A DNA stretch of 64,000 nt, from NCBI GenBank assembly GCA_964415965.1, contig CAYQCK010000001.1:124001-188000 (forward strand). Direction: 5' to 3'. The notes below the pieces were generated by a model. That model saw only the letters and a list, made by a program, of their open reading frames with translations, was not told the DNA's origin and did no database searches. This stretch comes from CAIKNB01 sp964415965 (GTDB lineage Bacteria; Patescibacteriota; Patescibacteriia; 2-12-FULL-60-25). The position numbers and the translations under genes are program-made. Positions 1 through 8,322 of the stretch are shown here, in pieces; positions within the stretch are counted from its first letter, which is position 1; every line of letters begins with the position of its first letter.

Positions 1-1
1 G

Positions 2-805
2 GCCCGGCCGTTCGCTTACGCTTTCAAGCCGCTGGTCGAAAGGCTGTATGCCGAAAAAGGCATCCGGTCTCCGATGTTGCGGTTCATCCTGACCCAGCAC
101 CACACCGACCTGGCTTACGAAATCCTAAGACCGGATTTCGACTGGGTGAAGTCCTGGGAAAAGGCGACCGCCAAGACCCGGGGTCGGACCGAGCGCGGGT
201 TGGCGTCAGACGAAAGGCGGTTGCGCGAAAACGATTTCGCGGGTCTCGACCCTGACCTCTCGGCAGACGAACATCGCGCCAGGCTCGAACTCCAGGTCAT
301 CGAAGACAGACGGTGGCTGCAGGCCACGCTCGTCAAACATGAGGATTATCGGCGGGCCTGGATGGGGATTGTCCGTACGATTCGGGAAACGGCGGAGATG
401 CTTGCGGCCGCCAAACGCAAGCCTTACCTGCTGGTAGTCGATGAACAGGTCTATGGAGCCGGCACCTTGCGTTTTTTGGAGGCCGCCTATCGGAACGTCC
501 GCCGCGACATGCCGAAGCTGCGCGTCAGGTACTTCACCTTCCTTGACGGTTATGTCGATCGCAGCGAAGATCGCGAGGGCGGTTTCCGTCGGAGTCTTGG
601 CCAGAGGCTCGTCGCTTCCACGTCCCACGTTTACGACAGTTTTTGCTACATGGAAGATAAGGGAGTGAAGTCGGCGGCCATCGGCGTCGCCAAGTCGCTC
701 GACCGCGATGCCGTGTTCCGCGCGCCGCAGCGCGACCTGGCCAAGATGCGCTTCCTGCGCCGCCTCCTGCGCCAGCTCGGCGAAGAAGCCGCGGCCAACC
801 TCTGA
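2..805 (+). CDS. Unrecognised protein, 5'-truncated by the window edge
   Basis: The reading frame is open to the first base of the window, so the true start lies upstream; an in-frame ATG at 74 is probably internal. The visible 267 residues are charged and mostly helical. Near the middle there is a hydrophobic strand followed by VVDEQVYGAGTL, which resembles the PRPP-loop region of phosphoribosyltransferases, but the acidic pair is D-E rather than D/E-D and the following Gln and Tyr are atypical, so the resemblance is weak. The gene ends just before a strong hairpin shared with the convergent trpS gene. No function is assigned. Confidence 0.75.
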   Translation, partial: ARPFAYAFKPLVERLYAEKGIRSPMLRFILTQHHTDLAYEILRPDFDWVKSWEKATAKTRGRTERGLASDERRLRENDFAGLDPDLSADEHRARLELQVIEDRRWLQATLVKHEDYRRAWMGIVRTIRETAEMLAAAKRKPYLLVVDEQVYGAGTLRFLEAAYRNVRRDMPKLRVRYFTFLDGYVDRSEDREGGFRRSLGQRLVASTSHVYDSFCYMEDKGVKSAAIGVAKSLDRDAVFRAPQRDLAKMRFLRRLLRQLGEEAAANL

Positions 806-810
806 AAACA

Positions 811-846
811 AAGCCCTTACCGGTTCTCGGTGAGGGCTGTTTTTTA
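811..846. terminator. Bidirectional hairpin terminator between the first gene and trpS
   Basis: An 11-bp stem (AGCCCTTACCG with CGGTGAGGGCT) has a T-run on the plus side and a T-rich tract on the minus side, so it can serve both convergent genes. Confidence 0.85.
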
Positions 847-856
847 TGTTCGGGTC

Positions 857-1846
857 TCAACGTCCCAATCCGACCTTACGCATCACGTCCTCCATCTTCT
901 CGGCCGCCATTTCCTGCGCGGCATCGCGGCCCGCGTCCAGGATGTGCGCGAGCTCTCCAGGGTCCTGCTTGAACTCGTCGAGCTTCTTTTGGATGGGGGA
1001 GAGCATCTCGACGACCGCCTCGGCCAGGCCTTTCTTGAACGCGGCATAGCCCTGGCCGGCGTATTCGGCTTCGATTTCCTTGATGGGCTTGCCCGTGGCG
1101 TGGTGGAAGATGGTCAGGAGGTTGGAGATGGCCGGCCGCTCGATGGCGTCATACGACAGGTCGTTGCCCGAGTCGGTCACCGCCCGCGAGATCTTCTTGC
1201 GGATGGTGTCGGGGCTGTCCGTCAGCATGATGGTGCCGGCCGCGGATTCGTCGCTCTTGCTCATCTTCTTGGTCGGCTCCTGCAGGCTCATGATGCGCGC
1301 GCCGACCTTCTGGACGAGGGACTGCGGCACCACGAACGTCTCGCCGAAGGTCGAGTTGAAGCGCCGGGCCACGGTCCGCGTCAGCTCGACGTGCTGCATC
1401 TGGTCCTCGCCGACCGGCACGACGGTCGAATCGTAAAGCAGGATGTCCGCGGCCATGAGCGAGGGGTAATTGAACAGTCCCGAACCGACGTTTTCGCCCT
1501 TGGCCAGCGCCTTGTCCTTGTACTGCGTCATGCGCTCGAGCTCAGACATCTTGAGCAAGGTGCCCAGGATCCAGCCGAGTTCGGCGTGCTCATGGACTTC
1601 GCTCTGGACGAAGATGGTCGCGCGTTTCGGATCCAAGCCGATGGCCAGGTAGATGGCCGCGATTTCGAGCGTCCTTTCCCGCATCGTTTTCGGGTCCTGC
1701 GGCACGGTGATGGCGTGCAGGTCGACCACGCAAAAGAGGCAGCGGTAGCGGTGCTGGATCTCGGCCCACTGCTTGAGCGCGCCGATGTAGTTGCCGAGAT
1801 GGGGCGTGGACGTCGGTTTGACGCCGGAGAAGAGGAGTTCGGTCAT
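857..1846 (-). CDS. trpS: Tryptophan--tRNA ligase
   Basis: Cytoplasmic class I aminoacyl-tRNA synthetase charging tRNA-Trp. The 329-aa length is normal for bacterial TrpS. The N-terminus FSGVKPTSTPHLGNYIGA carries the HIGH-class signature (TPHLGNY), and KKMSKSD in the second half is the KMSKS loop. The start has no Shine-Dalgarno; a TACCCT box lies 9 nt before the ATG, consistent with a leaderless or near-leaderless transcript. It is divergent from the small membrane-protein gene at 1921 and convergent with the partial gene at the window start. Confidence 0.97.
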   Translation of the reverse strand: MTELLFSGVKPTSTPHLGNYIGALKQWAEIQHRYRCLFCVVDLHAITVPQDPKTMRERTLEIAAIYLAIGLDPKRATIFVQSEVHEHAELGWILGTLLKMSELERMTQYKDKALAKGENVGSGLFNYPSLMAADILLYDSTVVPVGEDQMQHVELTRTVARRFNSTFGETFVVPQSLVQKVGARIMSLQEPTKKMSKSDESAAGTIMLTDSPDTIRKKISRAVTDSGNDLSYDAIERPAISNLLTIFHHATGKPIKEIEAEYAGQGYAAFKKGLAEAVVEMLSPIQKKLDEFKQDPGELAHILDAGRDAAQEMAAEKMEDVMRKVGLGR

Positions 1847-1920
1847 AGCCCCACTAGGGTAGAGAATCGTGGGGTAATCGGCAAGTTGGTGATGTATACT
1901 GGAGGCATAAGCACAACTTT

Positions 1921-2502
1921 ATGCCCTTCTTCAAAAAGAAAACGCCAACCAGCCAAACTGCAGGCTTGCTCATCGCGCTTTCGATTCTTATCGCTGTCGG
2001 TTTCCTGGTCTTGTTCATTAAGACCGACCTTGACCGCGGCCTCATCCAAGCCGATCTCGCGTACTTGGCGGGCAAGCCTGGCGGTCCGGCGAAACTCGCG
2101 GCCGCCAAGCCGGCGACGCCTTCGGCGAACGCCACTGCCGCCAAGCAGCGTCTGTGGTTCGCTGGCCTGTCGTTCGAATATGACGCCGAAGGGGCCGAAC
2201 TTACGACGACCGACAAATCGCTCCGCATCGAACATCCGATGACCGATGCCTTGACCATCGAGAAAATCGACAAGGCCAAATTGCCGAACGGGCTGGTCGA
2301 CACCGGCGTCGCCAACGTCGGGGCATTGCTCAAGGATTGTGGAGAAGAGAAGTGCGTCGAAGCTGCTTATTACTTGGGCCAAAAAGGGACATATAAATTG
2401 AGTATACAGGGGGATTTCTTGCCCCAGACCCGCACGGTCTATCCCTGGCTTGATTCGCTCAAGCTTCGCGAGAGACCGGCGTTTTCCGAGAGCTTGAAGT
2501 GA
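1921..2502 (+). CDS. Small single-pass membrane protein of unknown function
   Basis: 193 aa. A short basic N-terminus (MPFFKKKT) is followed by a hydrophobic helix at about residues 14-34, then a soluble domain of about 155 residues with an Ala/Pro-rich linker; it probably faces the outside of the membrane. Two cysteines close together (sequence around CGEEKC) could form a disulfide. No family is recognised. A TATACT box lies 20 nt upstream of the ATG. A bidirectional hairpin follows the gene, so it is probably monocistronic. Confidence 0.8.
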   Translation: MPFFKKKTPTSQTAGLLIALSILIAVGFLVLFIKTDLDRGLIQADLAYLAGKPGGPAKLAAAKPATPSANATAAKQRLWFAGLSFEYDAEGAELTTTDKSLRIEHPMTDALTIEKIDKAKLPNGLVDTGVANVGALLKDCGEEKCVEAAYYLGQKGTYKLSIQGDFLPQTRTVYPWLDSLKLRERPAFSESLK

Positions 2503-2536
2503 ACTGCAAACGGCGACCAGAAAAACGCAGATAATC

Positions 2537-2570
2537 AAAACCGCTCCGTTGAATCGGAGCGGTTTTATAT
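2537..2570. terminator. Bidirectional terminator after the 193-aa protein and RNase J genes
   Basis: AACCGCTCCG and CGGAGCGGTT form a perfect stem, with a run of A on the left and T on the right, so it can stop transcription from both convergent genes. Confidence 0.9.
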
Positions 2571-2577
2571 CCCTTGT

Positions 2578-4704
2578 TTATACCTCCACGATCACCGGCA
2601 GGATCATCGGCCGGCGTTCGGTCTTGCGGAAGAGGAATTCGCCCAGGTCGTTGCGGACCTTCTCCTTGAGGTAGACGGCGTTGGCGCCGGAGCGCGGGTC
2701 GTCGTCGCGCAGGATTTCGGCGACTTTCTTGCGCGCTTGGCGCATCAGGTCGCCCTGGTCCTTCATGTAGATGAAGCCGCGCGAGATGAGTTCGGGCAGC
2801 GACACGAGTTTGCCGGTGCGGTCCGAGACGACCGCGAGCACGACCACGATGCCGTCGCCGGCCAGTTCCTGGCGGTCACGCAGCACGATATGGTTGGTGT
2901 CGCCGACGCCCAGGCCGTCCACGAACACGTATTCGGTCGGGACTTTCTTGTTCGTCAGCTGGCCGTTGCCGTGGCGGTCGAATTCCATGATCTGGCCGTT
3001 GTCGGCGATCAGGATGTTGTTCTGGTTGAACCCGCCGCGCACCGCCGCCTTGGCATGCTCGACCAGGAAGGAATAATGGCCTTCGATGGGGATGAGGTAC
3101 TTCGGCCGGATCATGCGGTGCGCCTCGAGCAGGTCGTCCTGCTTGGCGTGGCCGCCGGCGTGGACGTCCATCATCTTGTAATGGACCACGTTGGCGCCTT
3201 CGCGGTAGAGCGTATCGGTGACGCGCTGGACCGAGCGCTCGTTGCCCGGGATGACGGACGACGAGAACACGACCGTGTCGCCCGGCTCGATCTCGATGAT
3301 CGGATGCTCGCGGTTGGCGATGCGCATCAGCACGGCGCGTTCCTCGCCTTGGGCTCCGGTGCAGACCACGGCCACCTTGTTGCGCGGGTATTTATGGATT
3401 TCCTTGGTGTCGATGAGCGTCCCTTTCTGGACCTTCACGTAGCCCAGCTCCTGGGCGATCATCAGGTTCGACTTCATCGAGAAACCTTCGACCGCGACTT
3501 TGCGGCCCTGGCGTTCGCAGGCCAGGATGATCTGCTGGATGCGGGCGATCATGGACGCGAACGTGCCGATGATGACCTTGCCCTGGGCGTTGCTGATGAT
3601 GTCGTCGATGTTGTGCTGGATCTCGTGCTCCGGCAGCTGGCGGCCGACGTGCGACGCGTTGGTCGAGTCGACCATGAGCGCGAGGACGTTGCGTTCGCCG
3701 AGCTTCAGGATCTTCTCGGTCTCCTGGAGCGATTGCGCTCCCGGGGCAGAATCCAGCTTGAAGTCGCCGGTGTGGACCACGATGCCGCACGGGGTGTCGA
3801 TGATGACGCCCATCGAGGTCGGGATGGAGTGGGCCACGCCGAAGAATTCCACCTTGAAGCTGCCCAGCTGGAGCACGTCGTCGTATTTCACGACGTGCAG
3901 GTTGAGCGGCGGCTTGTCGCGGTGGTCGTCCTGGCGTTTCTTGATGACCGCGATGGACAGGTCCGTGCTGAAGATCGGCGGGTTGCCGAGCATGGGCGCG
4001 AGATGCGGGATGCCGCCGATGTGGTCGTAGTGGGCGTGGGTGATGATGACGCCGCGGATGTTTTTTTCGCGGCCCTTGAGGCACGAGACGTTCGGGATGA
4101 TGTAGTCCACGCCCGGCATGTCCTCGTCAGGGAACTGGAGCCCCATGTCGACGAGGATGATGTCGTCGCCGTATTCGAGCATGGTCATGTTGCGGCCGAC
4201 TTCCTCGTTGCCGCCCAGGACCGTTATCTTGAGGCGCTGCTTGGGGCTGACGGTCAGTTTGTCGACGTCCGTGCCGGTCTTGAGGTACGGCTTGTTCTTA
4301 TAGGTATTCAAGCGCGGCGGCGTGGCTTGCCCGCCCATGCGCCCGCGCCCGCGCCCGCGTTTCTGCTTGGGGCGCTCTTCGCGCGCCAAACCCTGCTTGA
4401 TCGAAGGTTCGCGGCTGTTTTTGGCGATGGCCTTCTCGATCAGGCTTTTGACCTGCTCGGTCTTGCCTTGGAGCGACTTCTGTCTGTTTTGGTTGGCGTT
4501 CGGTTTTGTGTCGAACTTCCGGAACGGCGCAACCGAAGGTCGCCCTGGTTGGGGCTGGGTTTGGCGCTGCGCGTTCGGGGCCGGTTGGTTTTGCGTGCCT
4601 TGCGGCTTGCGCTGGGGTTTCCGGTGGCCCCGGAAGGGGCGGAAACCGAATGGCTTGGACCCGTCGGACGGGCCCGTTCCGCCTGATCTGTGGAATGGTT
4701 CCAT
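2578..4704 (-). CDS. rnj: Ribonuclease J with a long basic N-terminal extension
   Basis: Metallo-beta-lactamase/beta-CASP nuclease with 5'-3' exo- and endoribonuclease activity in mRNA decay and rRNA maturation. The 708-aa product is about 150 residues longer than typical RNase J. The extra part is an N-terminal, low-complexity Gln/Arg/Pro/Asn/Lys-rich segment (about residues 1-150) with an RGRGRMGG-type stretch, probably a disordered RNA-binding tail. The catalytic zinc motif HAHYDHIGG follows, and the beta-CASP domain and RNase J C-terminal domain complete the protein. The ATG at 4704 is the first one consistent with the extension. Confidence 0.95.
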   Translation of the reverse strand: MEPFHRSGGTGPSDGSKPFGFRPFRGHRKPQRKPQGTQNQPAPNAQRQTQPQPGRPSVAPFRKFDTKPNANQNRQKSLQGKTEQVKSLIEKAIAKNSREPSIKQGLAREERPKQKRGRGRGRMGGQATPPRLNTYKNKPYLKTGTDVDKLTVSPKQRLKITVLGGNEEVGRNMTMLEYGDDIILVDMGLQFPDEDMPGVDYIIPNVSCLKGREKNIRGVIITHAHYDHIGGIPHLAPMLGNPPIFSTDLSIAVIKKRQDDHRDKPPLNLHVVKYDDVLQLGSFKVEFFGVAHSIPTSMGVIIDTPCGIVVHTGDFKLDSAPGAQSLQETEKILKLGERNVLALMVDSTNASHVGRQLPEHEIQHNIDDIISNAQGKVIIGTFASMIARIQQIILACERQGRKVAVEGFSMKSNLMIAQELGYVKVQKGTLIDTKEIHKYPRNKVAVVCTGAQGEERAVLMRIANREHPIIEIEPGDTVVFSSSVIPGNERSVQRVTDTLYREGANVVHYKMMDVHAGGHAKQDDLLEAHRMIRPKYLIPIEGHYSFLVEHAKAAVRGGFNQNNILIADNGQIMEFDRHGNGQLTNKKVPTEYVFVDGLGVGDTNHIVLRDRQELAGDGIVVVLAVVSDRTGKLVSLPELISRGFIYMKDQGDLMRQARKKVAEILRDDDPRSGANAVYLKEKVRNDLGEFLFRKTERRPMILPVIVEV

Positions 4705-4941
4705 ACTGTCTGTGGTTGTGTCCGCCTGACTGGAAAAGTGGCGTCCGGTCGACGCGCGGCTCAGTCTGCGGCGGAAAAAGTCATACCTAATGACCTTGCT
4801 GACAAACGAAAAACCTTAAAAGTTTGTTCGTTCAATCTTGATATAGTGATTTAGAACCGTCGGAATTGGCGTAAATCTACGCGAATCTGCGACGTTCCTC
4901 AATCCGAATGGAGATACTATACAGTAAAAACCTGAAAATGT

Positions 4942-4973
4942 CAAAAACAAAGCCCCGGAGTGTTCCAGGGCTG
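4942..4973 (-). terminator. Terminator of the 301-aa membrane-protein gene
   Basis: On the minus strand AGCCCTGGA pairs with TCCGGGGCT, followed by TTGTTTTT. Confidence 0.85.
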
Positions 4974-4979
4974 GTGGGT

Positions 4980-5885
4980 TCAGGCACCGCAGGTCCGCGT
5001 CGGATAAGTCCTGCATCCTGACTCCGCGGGGTCGACGGACACGAGGTATTCCCTTATTTCCGTCGAATGCAGGTGGTGCGGGATGCGGGCCAGTCGGCAT
5101 TCCAAAGGTTCTTCCGAGTCTTCGGGCCGCACGGCCGCTATCCGGTATCCGGTCGGCATCCGTTCGAGCGCGGCTAGCGCCTTCTCCCGCTTCTTGTCTT
5201 CAGCCTTAGCCTTGCGGCTGGCGTTCACCGCGTGGGTGGAATAGACGAGGATGGAGATGACGCCGGCCGTCAGCGCGCCGTATCCCAGGAGGTGGAGCAT
5301 GAACGTATCGATTTGCTCGCCCCGGGCAACCTGTTCCTTCCAAGTCAGCGGGATGCGCCTGGCGCTGAGGTCACGGATCAGCCACCAGAAGAGGCTGGTG
5401 CAATACAGCACGAATATGCCGCACATGACCAAGCCGCCGACCCTGTCGGCTTTCGCCTGGGATCGCCGGATGGCCTCGTAGGCCGCGAACGACTCTTCCG
5501 GCTGGCATCGGTGCTCGGCCGCAAGCTTCAGGGTATCCGGATCGGCAAGGGCTATTTCAGCGTCGCCTGACCTTCGGCAGCCTTGCGGGAATCGGCAGAT
5601 GTCGGCTGCCAGGCGCTGCGGACGCCGATGATCCACCAGTAACGCATGGAACGTCAGCGTGGTGATCAGGGCGACCTCGAGGCCGAAGGCAATGAGGGCG
5701 AGGTCGATACCGTGGCCTGGTCGATGGCTCGCCATGGCGAAGAACGCCGCCCAGACGAACACGTTGAATGCCAGGGATACGAGTTTGTCGTTCCTGGTCA
5801 AGGTCCTGGACTGTTTGTGTCCGCTACAGGTTTTGAAGTCGAACGGGTAGGCGTTTCGGCAGGTCTTTTCGATTTCCTGGTCCAT
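4980..5885 (-). CDS. Orphan multi-pass membrane protein
   Basis: 301 aa with four predicted hydrophobic helices in two pairs: about residues 37-52 and 64-84, then about 150-170 and 194-216. The central and C-terminal parts are soluble and basic. No family is recognised. It is one of the orphan cassettes: a TTGACA-N17-TATGTT promoter lies 34 nt upstream, the start is preceded by an AAAGGA site, and a strong hairpin terminator lies immediately downstream. It stands alone between RNase J and a coiled-coil orphan. Confidence 0.8.
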   Translation of the reverse strand: MDQEIEKTCRNAYPFDFKTCSGHKQSRTLTRNDKLVSLAFNVFVWAAFFAMASHRPGHGIDLALIAFGLEVALITTLTFHALLVDHRRPQRLAADICRFPQGCRRSGDAEIALADPDTLKLAAEHRCQPEESFAAYEAIRRSQAKADRVGGLVMCGIFVLYCTSLFWWLIRDLSARRIPLTWKEQVARGEQIDTFMLHLLGYGALTAGVISILVYSTHAVNASRKAKAEDKKREKALAALERMPTGYRIAAVRPEDSEEPLECRLARIPHHLHSTEIREYLVSVDPAESGCRTYPTRTCGA

Positions 5886-5918
5886 GGCTTTTCCTTTGAA
5901 GGTTCGGACCGATGGCTG

Positions 5919-5947
5919 AACATACCCTAAAATCGGCGGATTGTCAA
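5919..5947 (-). promoter_or_regulatory. Sigma70-type promoter for the 301-aa membrane protein
   Basis: On the minus strand: TTGACA, 17-nt spacer, TATGTT. Confidence 0.65.
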
Positions 5948-5961
5948 TGCTTCCCGCATAA

Positions 5962-5988
5962 CAAAAAAAGCCCCGGTTCCCCGGGGCA
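5962..5988 (-). terminator. Terminator of the 258-aa orphan
   Basis: GCCCCGG/CCGGGGC stem with a GGAA loop, followed by seven T on the minus strand. Confidence 0.9.
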
Positions 5989-5997
5989 ATCCTTCGT

Positions 5998-6774
5998 CTA
6001 CCCTAAAGAGTCAAATAATTTCCTTAATCTTTCTTTATATTCGGCCGATTTCTCCTTTCCTGGTGTCCTCATGTCCTTCGTGAACATCCGCCTGATATCT
6101 TCTAGGCCCGACGCCAGTTTCTCCCATTTTTCCGGGGTTTTATCGCTGAGTCCTAATTTGTCCAACCCGATAGGCTCGCCCAACCGTCGTTGGATTTCGT
6201 TGGCGGCGAAGCTGGCTTTCTTTTTCATTTCGGTTAAAATCCTTTTTCCTTCCCCATTCTCTGCGTTTTTGATCCTGGCGGAAATCTCTTCGACCCTCGA
6301 ATGGCTTTCCGCGTCGTCTTTTTCTTTGAGTTTTCTTTTAAGGAAGTGCCGCATTGCATCCAGTTTGGCGCCATCCAGGCCCTGAGCCTCGTTCAGCCGA
6401 CGTTGGTAGGCGGCTTGTTCGGCAGAATTGTATTTATACAGTCCTCTGCCGAGTTCTGCGGTTTCCTGGTTTATCGCTGACACGGTTTCGTGTAATTTTT
6501 CGACTTCGTCCAAAGCGGCTTGCAACGTTTCGGCGCTGGGATTTGAGACGAGGGCGCTTTCGATGCCCAGGAGCCTATTCGCCTCCTTGTCGCTTTGTGC
6601 GTCTTCGAATCTTTTTAACAGGAGATTGGCGACATCGCTGATTGAAGTTTTTTCGACAGTTTCCTTAAGTTTTTTTGCCGCTCCCTCGGAATAAAGGCCG
6701 TATTCGCTTGCGATGAATCGCTGTTTTCTTTCTGGACTCGAGGGTGTCTGTTTGGGCGCGGGATCTTTGAACAT
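5998..6774 (-). CDS. Helical, probably coiled-coil orphan protein
   Basis: 258 aa, very rich in Lys, Glu and Ala, with long amphipathic helices and almost no hydrophobic core; coiled-coil character runs through most of residues 25-250. The N-terminus is a short Pro/Ser/Lys-rich disordered tail. No signal peptide, membrane segment or known motif is seen. It resembles the 603-aa orphan at 42416 only in style (Pro-rich start, charged helical body); no homology is claimed. It lies 19 nt downstream of the FMN-reductase gene on the same strand, so the two may be co-transcribed, and ends at a strong terminator. Confidence 0.8.
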   Translation of the reverse strand: MFKDPAPKQTPSSPERKQRFIASEYGLYSEGAAKKLKETVEKTSISDVANLLLKRFEDAQSDKEANRLLGIESALVSNPSAETLQAALDEVEKLHETVSAINQETAELGRGLYKYNSAEQAAYQRRLNEAQGLDGAKLDAMRHFLKRKLKEKDDAESHSRVEEISARIKNAENGEGKRILTEMKKKASFAANEIQRRLGEPIGLDKLGLSDKTPEKWEKLASGLEDIRRMFTKDMRTPGKEKSAEYKERLRKLFDSLG

Positions 6775-6793
6775 GGGTTCGGATATTATTTGG

Positions 6794-7339
6794 TTATTTT
6801 GGCCACGGATGTTTTTCCCGACCTTCCTTCAGCACCTCCGCGTACCAGAACAGTTCCTTGAAGAACGGCTCGAGACGCGCCGTGTATTGGTCTGGATCCT
6901 TGAGCTCGCCTTTCTCGTCCAGGAGCTGCCAGACCATTGGAAAGTAGAGCGCCTCGCGGATGGGGACCATGTGGAGCTCGACCGCCACCTGGCGCAGCTG
7001 TTCGACCATGCGGCCGCCGCCCAAGAACCCGGCCGCGCCCACGATGCCGACAGGTTTGTGGGCGTACTCCTCGTAGAGCGAATCGAGCATCTCTTTGAGC
7101 GGACCGGGGTAGCCGTGGTTGTATTCCGGGCTGACGATTATCAATCCATCCGCCTGCTCCATGATGGTTTTCCAGGGTTCTGGATGCTTACGCTCCAGCG
7201 GTTCCATCTCCTGGTATTTTTCCGGCGTCACATATTCGCTTTCGACGCCTTTTTTGACCAGCTCCGCGTGGATGAACTTGGCCACAGCCTCGCTCTTCCG
7301 CCCTTCGCGGATCGAACCGTATAAAACAGGGATTTTCAT
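6794..7339 (-). CDS. NAD(P)H-dependent FMN reductase-family flavoprotein
   Basis: 181-aa flavodoxin-fold oxidoreductase of the NADPH-dependent FMN reductase family, normal length. The N-terminal phosphate-binding loop is VLYGSIREGRKSE, and the flavin-contact motif SPEYNHGYPGPLKEMLD is intact. It probably reduces FMN, quinones or azo compounds in the cytoplasm; the physiological substrate cannot be told from sequence. It is followed closely by the 258-aa orphan on the same strand. Confidence 0.93.
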   Translation of the reverse strand: MKIPVLYGSIREGRKSEAVAKFIHAELVKKGVESEYVTPEKYQEMEPLERKHPEPWKTIMEQADGLIIVSPEYNHGYPGPLKEMLDSLYEEYAHKPVGIVGAAGFLGGGRMVEQLRQVAVELHMVPIREALYFPMVWQLLDEKGELKDPDQYTARLEPFFKELFWYAEVLKEGREKHPWPK

Positions 7340-7403
7340 AATTCAACAGACAGTATTTTAGTATATAGGGGATAGAGACATTAAACGCTGAAAACCCTTA
7401 AAA

Positions 7404-7427
7404 AGCAAAAACCCGCTTGCGCGGGAT
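7404..7427 (-). terminator. Terminator of tRNA-Leu
   Basis: CCCGC/GCGGG stem followed on the minus strand by TTTTTGC. Confidence 0.75.
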
Positions 7428-7430
7428 TCT

Positions 7431-7453
7431 GCTGGTCGCGTTCAACGCGATGG
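7431..7453 (-). repeat. tRNA-trailer repeat, copy 1 (after tRNA-Leu)
   Basis: The 23 nt starting with the CCA end of tRNA-Leu and running into the trailer are identical to 45191-45213 after tRNA-Gly. The sequence contains a CGCGTT/AACGCG hairpin just after the CCA. Confidence 0.85.
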
Positions 7454-7537
7454 TGGGCGGGGAGAGACTCGAACTCTCATGATCTTGCGATCGCTAGCTC
7501 CTGAAGCTAGTGCGTCTACCAATTCCGCCACTCGCCC
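7451..7537 (-). tRNA. tRNA-Leu (CAG)
   Basis: 87 nt including the encoded CCA. Acceptor GGGCGAG pairs with CCCGCCC except for one A-C mismatch. The anticodon stem CTAGC/GCTAG encloses loop TTCAGGA, giving anticodon CAG. A long variable arm, typical of Leu tRNAs, and a GAGAG/CTCTC T-arm are present. Confidence 0.95.
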
Positions 7538-7589
7538 ACGGCTCTTCTTTTGTGCCAGGATATTGCCTCATTAGACCCACCGCGTCAAG

Positions 7590-7618
7590 TTGACGGTCAG
7601 GCTTGGAAAAGCTAAGAC
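7590..7618 (+). promoter_or_regulatory. Sigma70-type promoter for the 194-aa orphan
   Basis: TTGACG, 17-nt spacer, TAAGAC. It overlaps a GTG/ATG-initiated extension of the downstream frame, which argues that translation starts at 7668. Confidence 0.65.
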
Positions 7619-7667
7619 ATACCTGCCTGGAAGGAAGTTCCTGAAAGGCTCGAAAAGGAGGAAGGAC

Positions 7668-8252
7668 ATGCCTGAATCCGTACTTTTGGACAAGATACTG
7701 GGTGGCAAGGAGCCCACGCGGGATGAAATGCTCGCGCTCATCGATGAACGTGCGGAGCTTGTCCGGTCCGCGATGGACCGCGTCCGGCTGACCAAGCTCT
7801 GCGAGTTCGGCTACGCCTCGAGCGGCCTTGGCGACGACCGCATGGTCACGATCGGTGGCCTGCGGGACCAAAGCACGTCCGTCGGGTGCGAAGGGGCTGA
7901 CATCTATGTCGAGGGCATCTTCTGCACCTTGAATCGTCGGAGGGAAAGCTCCGATGGGACAGTTACTCATTGGGTCCTTGGTTTGACCCATGCCGGATGG
8001 GTTGTAGCGGAGATTTGTGAGAAATCGACGGACAGGATGCGCCGTATCGAGTCTGTTCGGGTTGAACGCACGATTCCCGCCACCGTGGTTGAAGATCCAT
8101 ACATGCTGCGCCGAGTCTTGGGTTTTCTCGCCGCCGAATACGCAGGTTGGATCGACAAGAAACGCAAGGTCCTGGAACGCATGCTGGCTATCCAAAACCA
8201 GATGGCGCGCGATGATCGCATACTCGACGCGCTCTTCGCCAAAAAGAAGTGA
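7668..8252 (+). CDS. Orphan protein of 194 aa
   Basis: No family recognised. Start chosen at the ATG preceded by AAAAGGAGG; the longer frame from 7590 would begin inside the promoter. The product is soluble, with a charged helical N-terminus (residues 1-45), a central mixed segment with two cysteines and a helical, basic C-terminus ending AKKK. It is an orphan cassette: TTGACG promoter, strong Shine-Dalgarno, hairpin terminator, and it sits beside tRNA-Leu with the opposite orientation. Confidence 0.8.
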   Translation: MPESVLLDKILGGKEPTRDEMLALIDERAELVRSAMDRVRLTKLCEFGYASSGLGDDRMVTIGGLRDQSTSVGCEGADIYVEGIFCTLNRRRESSDGTVTHWVLGLTHAGWVVAEICEKSTDRMRRIESVRVERTIPATVVEDPYMLRRVLGFLAAEYAGWIDKKRKVLERMLAIQNQMARDDRILDALFAKKK

Positions 8253-8259
8253 ATCTCGG

Positions 8260-8292
8260 CCGCCCGCGCATCTTGCCGGGCGGTTTTTCTTT
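8260..8292 (+). terminator. Terminator of the 194-aa orphan
   Basis: CCGCCCG/CGGGCGG stem followed by TTTTTCTTT. Confidence 0.85.
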
Positions 8293-8322
8293 CCGGCGTC
8301 CGCGGATGGTACACTGTACGCC

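Noticed and set aside
2737..4686. A 649-codon open frame opposite the RNase J gene
   Set aside because: Antisense shadow of a clear gene, with Asp/Val/His-biased translation.
8017..8322. Upstream extension of the glycosyltransferase frame
   Set aside because: It overlaps the previous gene and its terminator; the ATG at 8323 directly follows a -10 box and begins the conserved domain.
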